From Amphirosellinia nigrospora (lineage: Eukaryota > Ascomycota > Sordariomycetes > Xylariales > Xylariaceae): a stretch of 64,000 bases of DNA. This document shows positions 51,306 through 64,000 of the stretch, one piece after another. The stretch lies in the NCBI GenBank assembly GCA_004123355.1, contig SCHM01000002.1:2480001-2544000 (forward strand). Reading direction: 5' to 3'. The notes under the pieces are model-generated. The model did no database searches. It saw only the letters and a list, made by a program, of their open reading frames with translations, and was not told where the DNA came from. The first letter of the stretch is position 1; each line of letters opens with the position of its first letter. The position numbers and the translations under genes are program-made.

Positions 51306-53934
51306 AATAATATTTTTAAAAAATAAACCTTAAGAAATAAAGCGCTATTTAATTTATAGTTTTTTTTATTTAAAAATAAAAAAGTAATAATTAAAAACTT
51401 TAAATAAGCTAATTTTAAAAATTTTATTTAAATTTTATAATTTAAAAATATATACTTTAATATAAATTAAATAACTTATTATTAATAATATAAAGTTTAA
51501 TATTATAGTAAATATAATAAAAATGTTTATTAACTATAAAAACTTTCGCTAAAAAAACAAAAAGAAAAGTTCTATTTTAAAATATAACTTAGACTTAAAA
51601 TAATTTTTATTTAAGTTTTAATAATATAAACTATGCTTTAATATTTTACGGTTTTTAGCTATATATTTTTTATTTCCGAAAAATAAAAACTTTTATTTGT
51701 TTTATATTATTTATAAGCAGATATATATAAAAAGCGTAAAAAAAATAGATTATATAAGCTAATAAACAGTTAAAAAAATAATTAATATATATTAATATAA
51801 ACTAATACTATATAAATATTATAATAGTATATATTATTATATTTAAATAAAATAATTATGTTTAGTTTTTGCCTGTTTATAATAGTACGATATATTTTTA
51901 AAAATAAATAGTTTTATATTTACGTAATTTATAGCGTATTTTATATTAGTAAAAATTAAATTAATTAAACTACTAATTTATTATTATTATTATTGTTTTT
52001 TTTATTATTTAAATTTAAATTTTATTATTTAAATCTAAATTTTATTTTTTTATATTTTTTTATTTTATTTTTTTTAAGAAATAGCTTTATTATATTATAA
52101 AAAACAGCTTAATAATAATAACTTATTTATATCGGAAAATAGCTAAACAAAACATTTTATAGCTTTTTTATTATAAAAAAAAACTTTTTACTATTTATTA
52201 AAGCTTAATAATATATTTATTATAAATCGGAGTTTAAAAATATCGATATAAATAATAAAATAACGCTATATTTTTATAAAGCCTAAAATTACGTTAAAAT
52301 TAATATTTTAATAATAGTTATAAAAAAAATATAATATTACTAAATATTTTTATTATATATAAATTATAATTTTATAATAATTTTTAATTATTATAGCTAA
52401 AAATTTTATTTTTATTTTAAATAATATTATAATTATTTAGTTAAACGTTATATTATATATTTAATTAAACTTTTTTTAAAATTTATATATATAAATAAAC
52501 TTTTTAAATATTTTAAGCTTTATTTATTATTATAGTTATAATATATAAAGCTATAATTAATAAGTGTATTAAAAAACATTTTATTTAAAGCGGATTAAAT
52601 AGTTATTTTATATATTAAAAAGTATTTTCGTTAAATATTATAAAAAAATTTAATATTTATAAAAAATACTGCTTATTTTATATTAAAAACGTTTATTTTA
52701 TATAAAAACCGTTTAATAAATGCTTAAAGCAAATAAATAAAAATATATATATAATTAATTTTTAATTAATAAAATAATAATTTTAGCCGAAAAAACCCGC
52801 GTAAAGTTTAACTTAAGCTAGTTTTTAACGTTTTATATTATAACTTAGTTTATATAAAATTTATAATATTATAGCGCTATAATTAGTTAATAATATTTTT
52901 TTAGCGGTAAAAATAAATTTTATTTATTATAAATTTTAATTTTTAAGTTTAATGCTAAATTGTTTGCTATAAATATATATATTTATAGTAATATAGCAAT
53001 AAATAAAGCCGCTTTTTATTACTAAAGCAGCAAAAATTTCGAAAATACGCTATTTTTATTATAATATACTAAAATAAATAAAAAAAAAGCTATATTTTTA
53101 AGCTAACTTTTATATAGTATTTTTTAAAGTTTTTAAACGTAATACTGGTTTATTTTAATTTATTAGCTATTTATTTATAATAAATAGCTAAGCTATTTTA
53201 TTTTTAAAAATATTGCTTAAAATTATTATTTATTATTTTTAGCGTTTTTTTAGTTATAACTGCCTAAAAGCTTATAGTTTAATATAATTTTAAGCTTTAT
53301 ATTTTAGTTTTATTTATTAGTTTTTATTTTATTTTATATATAATAATTTTAAAATAAAATATTTTTATAGTTAGGTTTGCTTTTTATTATTTACGCTATT
53401 AAAATTATTTATTATATTTAATCGATATTATATTTTTAGCTAAATAATTATTTGTTTATAATAACGTTTTAAAACGTTTTTATAAATAATTTATAAATAG
53501 TTTAAAAACCGTTTTATTTAATATTTTTAATATTTAATTTAATATACTATTTAAAATTAAATAGTTTTAATAATATTAATAAACGTATATAATATTTAAA
53601 TCTAAAAGTTATTTTATAAATTTAATTAAACCGGATTTTTTACGATATAGCAAATATAGTTATAAAAACTAACGCTAAAAAAATATTTATTATAGCTTTT
53701 ATAATAATATATAGTTTTAGTTTTATTATAAGCTTTTATTATATCGATTTATTTTTTTTATATTTATTAATATATTTTTAAATCGTTTTTTTAGCAAATT
53801 TTATTATTTTTATTTTAAATAAATATATATTTTGTTATAATTACAATATTATCTACGTATAAAGTTAATATATTAGTATTAACTACGTATAATAATTAAT
53901 TATTAACTATAGCATTAGCTATTTTATAATAAAG

Positions 53935-53956
53935 TCGGGCTAATATGTTCGCCCGA
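53935..53956. repeat. Hairpin TCGGGC / GCCCGA
   Basis: A 6-bp GC-rich inverted repeat (53935-53940 with 53951-53956) and 10-base loop, in a 150-bp patch that has kept more C and G than its surroundings. Confidence 0.6.
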
Positions 53957-54008
53957 TTTAGTTATACAGTATACCGCAGTAGAATTTTTTTTATATAAAA
54001 AATTTTCC

Positions 54009-54031
54009 ATACGAAGGCCTAACCTTCGTAT
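54009..54031. repeat. Hairpin ATACGAAGG / CCTTCGTAT
   Basis: A perfect 9-bp inverted repeat with a 5-base loop (cctaa), 53 bases after the previous hairpin. Together they suggest a structured end of an old element. Confidence 0.75.
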
Positions 54032-57000
54032 AAATAGTTAAAAAAAAATAATCGATATATACTAATATCTTACTTATATTACGTACAATATTGTACCCCC
54101 TACCACTTATATTTTATATTTATTTTAAAAATTTTAGCTTTTATATATTTTATTAAATAAAACTTAACGTACATAAAAATAGTAAAAACGCGCCTATATT
54201 TAGCTAAACAAACAAAACTACTTAACGTTTAAAATTTAAAACTAAAATAATTACGCTAATATAAATAGTTAAAATTATAAACAAAAATTTTAATAATAAA
54301 GTATGCTTTTATAATTATAAATAATAAAAAAGTTGCTAAAATAAATATAAATTTTAAAATATAAAATATATTTTAAAAAAAAATACAATATAATATTTTA
54401 AGCTAATAAAATATATTAAATAACGTTAATTAAACGTTAAATTATATAATAATTTTTTAAAAATATTAAAATAATTTATATTATTAATATATTTACTATT
54501 TTATAGTTTATCCGCTATTATTATAGCCGAAATAAATACGCGTTTATAAAACTAGCTTTTAATATTTTCGTTAAAATCCTAAATAATCCGAAAATAAAAC
54601 TTATTTCGGATAAATATAGCTTAATTTTAATAATAATTTTTTTTTATATATTTATTTTATAACTTAAAAGCAAAAATTATCGTTTATATTTTAAAAAACT
54701 TATTATTAACGCTTTAAAATAAATTTATTATTATTTAAGCTATTATTAATATAAAATATTAATAAAACTTAAACATATTTATTTAATTTTATTATTAATA
54801 ATATAATAAATAAAGCTTTATTAATAAATTATTAAACTAGCTTTATTTTATTTATATTAATTTAAATTATAGCTATATTAATTACGCTTTTAAAAAAAAA
54901 CGCTAATAATATTATTTAATATATAATATATAGTATTAACGGACGATCGCTGGATATATATTAAACTATTTTCTAATAAAATAAAAATAAATATTTAAAT
55001 TTTTTTAAAATAATAAAATATAATACGTTTATTTTAATCGATATTAAAAAAACGGAATATATAATCGAGCTAATAAATATATAATTTTATAGCGAAAATT
55101 TGCTTTAAAACTAGTAAGCAAAGTTTTTTTGCCGGTTTTTTAGCCCGTAGCTTAAAATATAAAACTAAATAATAACTTAAATTAAAACAAACTAACTATA
55201 GTTTTAATAAACAAATAATTTTTATTTTATATTTAATAATTTTAATTATTTTAATAGTATAAATAACTAATAGTTTAAAATTTTAAATAAATAATATTTA
55301 ATATAAACTATTATTTAACTATAAAATAAAAATAAATAAGTATATATATTACTAGCAAACTTAAATAATCGAAAATACGCTTAAAAGATTTATATAGTTT
55401 TTAATAAAATAAATATATTTAAAGCGCTAAAAATATACTTGTTTACCCGCTAAATAAAAAAAAAAACTTTAAGCTTAAAAAAAAACAAAAAAAATATATT
55501 CGAATAATTATTATATAACTAATACCTATATTATTTTTTTTTTTAAAAATATATAAATAAGCTTTAATAAAGCTTATTTTTAAAACTACGCAATTTTTTA
55601 TTATAATTAAATATTTATAAGCTTAATTTTTTTAATTTTTTATTTAATATTATTATTTCTAGCAAATATTTTAATATTATAATAACGTTTTATAAATTAT
55701 AATAAGCTAAAAAATCTTATACTATTTTAATTATATTTTTGTTAAAAAAAACTTATAAATTTTTTTTTTAAAAAATAATAGCTAAAAACTAAATATATAA
55801 ATTTAAATTTACTAAATATATTTATAATATATAAAAATTATATTATAATATATTTTTAAATATTATATTAAACAATTTATAGAAAAAAATTTTATATAAT
55901 TTTATTATTTATTAGTAAATATTAACTTAAACTAAAATATTAATATATAACTATTTAATTTATAGCTTAAGTTTAATAAACTTTTAAAGTTTTATTATTT
56001 AAACTTACGTATAAACTAAATATTATAGTATAAACGCTAAACAATTTTATTCGAACCGCTAGTTTTAATAAATATATTTATTAAAAAATAAAAATTAAAA
56101 AATTAATTACAAACAAACAAACTAAATTAAAATAAACTATAGCTTAATAATAAAATTTATAAACTTTTATAATATTTAATATAAATAAATAAAGCTATTA
56201 ATATAATAAAACTACTAATATTATTAATATATTATATTATTTAATATTATTAATTTATTACTGCTTATTAAATTTTTTATTAAACTTAGTAAAAGTTATA
56301 AAAATAAAATATATAAATATAATAAAATTAATCGTTCGTAATAAAAATAATATTTAAACAAAAAAATATTATAATTAACGTTATAATTTTATAATATAAT
56401 TAAAATAAAAACAAATAATAAATAATCTAATAAATATATTAAGCTATTATATTAATTTTTAAAACTATAAACTAGCTTTATTAAATAATAAATAAAAAAA
56501 GCTAAATAGCTTAAATAAACAAATATTTTTAAAAACTATATAAAAGTAGTTTTATTTAAACGTATAAAAAATTATATAATTAAATTTTTTAAGCTTATAT
56601 TTTAAAAAAAAAAGTTTAAAATTTTAATAAAAAAATAAAACAAGTTTATATAAATATAACAATAAAAGTTTAAGCTATTTTATTAAATATTTAATAAAAT
56701 AGGTTAATAATCGTAAATTAAGCTATATAAAGTAGCAAAACGCGTACTATTTATACTAAAATTTAAATCGCTTAAAAACCGCTTAATTATATTAAAAATA
56801 CCGTTTTATAAAAAACGCTAACGTATTATAACTAAGCTAATAATAATTATTTTTAACTATTATAATAATCTTGCTATTTTTTAATCTAGCTTTAGCTATT
56901 AAATAAAACTTTTAAATTAATTCGAAAATATAACGTTATTATATATAAAAATAAAATTTAAGCTATAAAACTTATAAAAAATATTTAATAAATAAACTAA

Positions 57001-59251
57001 TAAAAATTATTTATTATTTATTAAATCGAATTAATACTACGTTTAAATTATCCGCTAAAAAATATAATTTTATTATATTTTAAAACTTTTATTTTAAATA
57101 TTTTTAATAATATTAAAACATATTATATACTATTAAAGCTGCTAAAAAACCTAGCTTTATTTACTTTTAGCAATAATTAACTAATATTTTTTTAGTTTTC
57201 GCGTAATATTATTATATTATTACGCGATATTTTAAAAAATAATATATAAATAGTTTTTAAATATTAATATATATTTAAGCTTACTAGCTATAAATTTTAA
57301 TATAAAACTAAATATAAATAAAACTTTTATATTAACTAAACTTTTTATATAATATTATAAATTAAAATATTAATATAATAGCTTTATAATATTAAAATTA
57401 AGCAAAAATTAAAACTTTTTTTAGCAGAACTTTTTATATTTATTATTATTTTAAATAATATATAAATCTAGCTTAAAAAAAAAATAATAAAACTAAATAT
57501 CGCAAATAAATTATTAATATAATAAATAACCTAAAGCTCCGTTATTACTAAAACTAACGCTAGTTTAATATATTTTTTTTTTTTTTTTTAAAACTTATCT
57601 ATTAAATAAACAAATTAAACGTTTTATTTAAAATTATAAAGTTTAAAATTTCGTTTGAACCGTACGAAAAATTTATTTTTTTATTATATATTTTTTATTA
57701 ATAATTTATTAATAAATAAACTTTTTAAAGCTTTATTTATAAAAAATAATTAAGTATATATTAAATAATAAAAAAAAAATATAATTAATAAAAAAATAAA
57801 AAAAACGCCCGCTACGTAAAATAAAACATTAAATTATTAAAAAAACGTAGTATATATAATATATTATTTTATATATTATATTATAATTTATGTTTTTAAG
57901 TTAAAATATTAAATAAACTACGTAAAGTTTTTAAATTTTTAAAAGTTATTTTTAATTTTAAATTAAATAAAATATTTAAAAATTAACTTATATATAAATA
58001 AGCATAAAAAAAATAGCAAAAATATATATTTTTTTTTTTTAATATTTATTATTATTGCTTATTATTTTATTTTATATACGCATATATTTATAAAAAATAA
58101 AAAAATAAAAAACGTAACAATTAATATAAATTAATTTAAAGCGAACATAAAATAAAAAAAGCAGCAATATAATAGTAGCAAAAAAACAAAAAACTTAATA
58201 ATATTTTTAAACTATAAAATATAACTAAAATAATAAAAAAAGCGCATAATAAAAAAAGCATAAAAAATATAAAACTAAAATATAATAACTTAAAATAACC
58301 GCTCGTTAAAAATAAATTATACTTAAATATTAATTTTATAAATATTTATTTAGCTTAATTAGCTATAAAGTTTAAATTTATATATTTAATTAGCTAATAT
58401 ATTATTTATAGCTTTTTTTAAACTATATTATTTATATTATAAAAATAACTACTAGTTTTAAAACTATAAAAAATATATATATAAAACTAAAATAAACTAA
58501 AAAAAATCTATATAACATACTAAAATAATAATAAAAAAGCATATTTTTTATATAAAATATTATACTAAATTAATTACTATAAACTATTTAACCCTGCTTA
58601 CTTTAAATATTTAATTAATTTATTTATATATAGCCTAAAATAACCTATTTACTATAAATAGCTTTTTATATTATATATAATATTTAATATTAATTTTTCT
58701 ATATATTTTAAATAAATGCTAAAATAATAATAATATATAAATAATTTTATTATTATACGTATATAAAACTATAAAATAAAATAATATAATATTTTTTTTT
58801 TAAAATAATTATAAATTATTTTATATTAATATTATAATTTTAAATTATAAATAAAAAATTATTTAATAAACGCTATAAAAATAGCTTAAATTTATTATTT
58901 TTAATTATAAATATATTTAAAGCCGTTTTAATAGCTTTTATAAACTTTTAAGCTATTAATTTAGCTTAAAAATATTTAAAATAAACCGATATAAAACTTT
59001 AAATATTTAATAAAATATATTATAAACGTTTAATATATATATAATATTTTTAATATTTCTAAATAAACGTAATAATTAAAGCTTTTAATTTAAGTTATTT
59101 TTATAGCTATAGCTTAATTTTTAACTATTTTTCTAGTAATTTTATAATAATTAATTATTATAAAACTAGCGTTATAATATTATTATTATTATATAAATAA
59201 ACTAACGCTAATAAAAAAACAAAAATAAAAATAATAACAAAAATAATAGCG

Positions 59252-59282
59252 ATAATAATAATATAATAATAATAATAATAAT
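59252..59282. repeat. AAT microsatellite
   Basis: Short run of ataataat repeats in the AT block. Confidence 0.7.
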
Positions 59283-61632
59283 ATATAATAACGTATTATA
59301 AAAAAGTTTATTAAAATATAGGACGTAAAAATAAAATTAATAATTGCGCGCTAACTAAAATAACAATTAAAGCAAAAAGCTTAGCAAATAATAATACGTA
59401 AAAAATCGTTTAATAATAAATACTTTTATAGCTTTAAAGCTATTATTATTAACGTTTTTATTTACGTTAAAAGCTAATTAAAAATTAAATATAATATATT
59501 TAAAATATATAATTATATAAGCTTAATTAACCTAAATAATAGTTTTTAGTTTTAGCGTTTATAAACTAATTAAATATTATAATTATAGTTTATTTAATTC
59601 TAAAAAAGATTTTTAATATATTTATGCTTGCGTTTAAATAATATTATATAATTTTTTAACCTAAAAATCGGACCGTTTTTTTTAAAAAAAAAAGCTATAG
59701 TTAAAAGCTAATAATTTAAACTATAGCTTATATTTTTATAATATAAAAACCGGTAAAAGTTATTATAACGTTAATTAATTAGTTATATTATAGTTAGTAT
59801 AATTATATTAAAATAGTTTTTATTATTATATTATATTAAGTTTTTTTTATTTTTGTTATTTTTTTATTATTAGCTTATAGTTTTTTTTAATAAAGTTTTT
59901 GCCGCTATAGTATTAAAAAATATACTTTTTTTATTTAAAATTATAGCTTAAATATTTAAGTTTATAGCTAGCTTTTTATATAATATAAACTATAAAAAAT
60001 ATTTTTAGCTTATAAAATAAGTATATAAAAACCTTGCTAAACTTTTAGCTAATATATTTTAAATACGGTTTTTAAAACTAAAACTTAAAAAAAATTATAA
60101 AAAATATATAGCAATTTTTATTAATGCTTATTAATACTTCGTTAAAAGTAATTTATTCCGCGAAAAATTTATTTAGTAATTATTTTATGCTTTTTTTTAT
60201 ATTTAATATATTTGCTATTTTTTTAATTTTTAGTAAAATATTTTTATATTTAATAATAAAATAAATCTTTTAAACCGTGCTTTTTTTAAAACGTTAAAAG
60301 CCGCTTTAAATAATAATATAAAAGCTTATAAAAAAATAAAATAAAATATAATAATTATTATTTAATATATATATTTTTATTAATAAAATAATAAAGCTAT
60401 TAGTAAGCTTAATTAATTTTTTTAATTATATAAATATAAATAATAGCTTATATAATTAAATATAAAACGTTAATAATATTTATAAAGTTTGCTAATTTTT
60501 TAAAATATACTTTTTAATATAAAATATATTTTATATAACTAAATAATATATTTTTTTTATTATTCGAATATTTATAATATATTAGTATATTTTTATATTC
60601 GGCGGCCCTAAACTAGAAAAACTAAATAATAAAAAAAAAAAATATAAAAAAGTATATAAAAACGTAAGCTTATAATAAGTATACTTATTTATATATATAT
60701 AAATACCCAGAATATATTTTGCGCGAAAATTAGCTAGCATACTAAAAAAAAAATATTTTACTAAATAATAGCTATAAAAACAATAATAACAATAAAACGA
60801 TATAAATATTTATATTATAATAAAAATAAAACAATTAATATATAATTATTATAAAATATTTATATTAAATATATATTTAGTTTATAAAATTAGTAATATT
60901 TATACTACGTTATAAAAAATCTAATAAGTTTTTTAATAATTTAATATAAATATATAAAAAGTTTATTGCTAGCTTTTAATATTATAGCTTATTTTAAAAT
61001 ATAATAGCTAAAAAAAATATAAAAATAATCGCTTAAAAATATTTTATTTAAAATAAATAATATATATTAATTTAATATTAATATATAGCTTTTTAATATA
61101 ATATTATAATTAAAGCTTTATATTTTTTTTTTTAATTTAAGTTTTTAAACTTTATTATATTATAATAATAAATTTAATATAAATAAAATATTTCGAAATA
61201 GTTTTTAGCTACTTATTTTAAGTAAACAAACTATATAATTTTTCTAGGTTTATATATTATAATAGCTTTAAGCTTTAAAAAAAAGCAAAAGCAAAAATAA
61301 AAAAAAAGCGGCTTTTTATCTACTAATAAATAATCTTACCTAAATAAATTATAATTATATTATAGCTTTACTTAAAATTTATAGCTTTTATAGATTTAAA
61401 TATAGTTAAACGATAAAAAATATAATATAAATATTATTAATTATTTTTATTTTTATATTTTAAGCGGGTAAACTTATTTCTACGTTTATTTAACTAATTT
61501 AAAAAAAGTTATACTAATAATATTTATAAGCCTATAAAGCTATACGTATAACTTAGTTTTTTTTTTTTACTTTTTTTTTTTGTTAACTAACATAAGACTA
61601 GCAATATATTTTAAAGCACATATAAGCTATAC

Positions 61633-61665
61633 AACCAACTAAATAGTTATATATAAAGGTTGGTT
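61633..61665. repeat. Inverted repeat AACCAAC / GTTGGTT in a less-mutated patch
   Basis: A perfect 7-bp inverted repeat with a 19-base loop, inside a patch (about 61590-61770) that retains CpA, C-rich runs (ccaccccctccccttt) and ccggaag. The patch breaks the otherwise uniform RIP pattern. Confidence 0.65.
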
Positions 61666-63330
61666 TGTTTACCACCCCCTCCCCTTTCCGCTAAAATAAT
61701 AACTAATAAATAAACTATTATTAATTATAGTTTTTTCCCTTTAATCTTTCCGGAAGCGTAGCTAACTAGTTATAATAATAAATATAATATAATATATAAG
61801 GTTATAATTAAAACTAAAAAAAATAAAAATAAACTATATAAAAAATTTATTCGCTATTATAAAGCAGCTATATTATAAATAATATAGCTTAAATCTTTAT
61901 TTATATTATTAGCAATAATATTTAAATCTTTATTTTAGTATATATTTAAAATATATTAAATAATACTTAATAAATAATAAAAGTTATTATTTTCGAATTT
62001 AATTATAAAATTTTTTAAAATAAACTTTTTAAAAGTAGCAATAAAAGCTTTTTCGATTTATAGCTATATAATAATTAAAATATTAAATTAAATAAATTAT
62101 AATAAATTTTATTTAAAAACTATTTAAGCTTTTTTTATTAAACGTTTTAAATATAAATAAATAGCGTATATAATATTAAATAAAAAACTAGTAAACTTTT
62201 TAATACTATAAAATATGCTATAATAAATTATTAAAAAAAATTATAGCTTATATTTTTTAATAATTTTAACTAACGCTATTAATAAAAAGTTCGGCTTTTA
62301 TTAATAAAATTATATTAGAACTAAATTTAAAACTTATATAAATAATATTAAAAAAATATATTTAAGTTTATAGCTATAAACTTTTAATTAATATTAAAAT
62401 AACTTTTAGTTATAATAAAATAAATATTTAATAAATACTATATTTATATTTAATAAGTATAAAGTAAATATATAAAGCTATAATATTAAAAAATATAAAT
62501 TATTAGTTATTATTATTTTATAAAAATAAAATATTATTTTTTGCTAAAATTTTAATTAATATAGCTATTATTATAAAATATATAAATAATAAAATAAATT
62601 TCTATATATAGTTAAATAACTTTATATAAATATTTTAAAATTTTATATATAATTAGAATAATTTCGCGCAAATATTTTAAAAAGCTTAATATAATATAAA
62701 AACTTATTGCTTTTATATATTTAAATTTATAATAAATACTATATAAAACAAAATAATTATATAATTTTATATCGATTATATTTACTAAACGTTATATTAA
62801 AAAAATATAATAAAAAATACTATAAATATATATTAATAAATTATAACTTAGTAATATTAATTATTAAACTTATATATATTTATTTACTTTTTAGTTTATT
62901 TATAGATTTTCGTATATAATTTAATATTATTATTAAAGCTTTATTTTTGCTTAAATATGCTTACTATTATATTATTTAAAATATTTTATAATATTTAAAT
63001 AATAAAAAAGCTTTAAAATAACTATTATTTATTTAAATATAATATTTTAAGCAGGTTATTTTTTTGTTTTTTTTATTTATTGCTTAAAGATTTATTTTTG
63101 TTTAAATAAACGAAAAATATTTTTAAAAAATATATAACTATTTATTCGCTATATTTTTAAAAACTAAATATAAAAACAATTAAAACTACTAAACTAAAAT
63201 AAAAAAATTAAAAACTAATATAATTTAACGTTATTAATATATACTAAATAAAATAGTTAAAATTTCTTAAACAAAAATAAAAAAAAATCGTATTAAATTA
63301 ATTTTATATTATTTTTAAATATTATAAATA

Positions 63331-63690
63331 AAACCCGGTTTATTATACGGATTTAATTAAATATATAATATAATATTATATAAAATTATATATAAAGTTC
63401 GCTAAATATTATTTTTAAAACTAAACGGTTATATAAAATTATTATAAATTTTAAAAATAAATATTAAGCTAAACTTAAATACTAAAATATTTGTTTTTCT
63501 AGCTATATAAGTTTTTAGATCTTTTTTATAAAAAATTTTAACTATAAAAAAAAAAAAGAATTTTAAATATAAAAAAACATAAATCTTTTTTTTAAAAAAA
63601 AAAAAAACTTAAAATATATAGCTTTTTTAGCACTGTAGTTTTTATTATTTAATTAAATTTATTTTAAGCTTTTTATTTAAGTTTTTATAA
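63331..63690. repeat. Diverged direct repeat, copy B
   Basis: Partner of 48962-49340. Shared blocks include ataaagttcgctaaatatta, attattataaatttta, aaaatatttg and atatagcttttt. The alignment continues to about 63690. Confidence 0.65.
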
Positions 63691-63824
63691 TACGGTTAAA
63701 TTTTATAAAAATTTTTAAAATATAAAAATTCTTAAAAAAATTTTTAATAAGTTTAATTTAAACAAATATTAAATAGCGTTTATAAATTTCTTATTAATAG
63801 CTATAAATTATAATTATTATTATT

Positions 63825-63905
63825 ATATTATAATTATTAAAAATATTATTATTATTATATATATTATTATTATAATATTATTATTATATTATTATTGCTA
63901 TTTTG
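63825..63905. repeat. ATT/TTA low-complexity run
   Basis: Irregular attatt and ttatta repeats near the window end. Confidence 0.7.
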
Positions 63906-64000
63906 ATTATTATTTTAATATATTATATAATAAAAGCTGTTTAAACTTATTAAAGTTTATTAAAGCTTATTAAATTTTATATTTTAATATAAAATTAAAA

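Larger units (their letters stand above)
33370..64000. repeat. RIP-degraded AT-rich block, about 30.6 kb, no genes
   Basis: From about 33.37 kb to the window end, the sequence is almost wholly A and T. CpA and TpG dinucleotides are nearly absent, while remaining C and G sit mainly in AGCT, CG and similar contexts. This is the pattern left by repeat-induced point mutation, which turns CpA into TpA in duplicated DNA of Pezizomycotina. Stop codons occur in all frames, and no frame over 60 codons exists outside the 37.5-38.1 kb island. The original was most likely transposons, layered or nested, but I could not identify their class. Such blocks form heterochromatin and may be subtelomeric, pericentromeric or isochore-like. 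No telomere repeats are seen. Confidence 0.85.

Noticed and set aside
33370-64000. Mitochondrial DNA insertion as cause of the AT richness
   Set aside because: No long open frames, tRNA or rRNA are seen, and the CpA/TpG loss fits RIP better.

Overview
The window is nuclear DNA of a filamentous ascomycete (Pezizomycotina). The evidence is: short GT-AG introns of about 50-160 bp; a highly reducing polyketide synthase (HR-PKS); a Zn2Cys6 regulator of the Fungal_trans_2 type; Byr4 and XRCC4/Lif1 homologues; and a 30-kb AT block with almost no CpA/TpG and no reading frames, as repeat-induced point mutation (RIP) leaves behind. Genus and species cannot be told from the sequence.

Layout. 1-3991 (-): the first ~1,280 residues (KS-AT-DH) of an HR-PKS that runs off the left edge. 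3992-12934: almost 9 kb with no gene I can support. 12935-15016 (-): an IlvD/Edd-family sugar-acid dehydratase resembling D-xylonate dehydratase. 16281-19458 (-): the cytokinesis/septation regulator Byr4. 21417-22825 (+): an XRCC4/Lif1-like end-joining protein. 22985-24028 (-): an AKR3C-like aldo-keto reductase, convergent with XRCC4. 25080-27076 (+): a mitochondrial SelO/Fmp40-type AMPylase. 27541-28766 (+): a PAP2-type membrane lipid phosphatase. 29179-30935 (+): the Zn2Cys6 factor. 32291-32550 (+): a possible small Cys-rich protein. 33.37-64.0 kb: the RIP-degraded AT block. It is broken by one GC-normal island (37.5-38.1 kb) with two 168-bp direct repeats and a tRNA-like T-arm, and it holds smaller tandem, direct and inverted repeats.

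A key caution applies to every gene here. Almost all are interrupted by single-base frameshifts, usually one base missing from a short homopolymer. Restoring the frame gives continuous conserved motifs, and coding lengths then become multiples of three. I count about 22 deletions and one apparent insertion in seven genes, and read these as uncorrected sequencing errors rather than pseudogenes. Gene coordinates below therefore span the frameshifts.

Functionally, the right-hand genes (Byr4, XRCC4, AKR, SelO, PAP2) look like ordinary core genes. The PKS and possibly the dehydratase and Zn2Cys6 factor are accessory in style, but nothing in the sequence ties them into one pathway. The gene-bearing part stops abruptly at the AT block, which could be a heterochromatic island, a subtelomere or part of a centromere.
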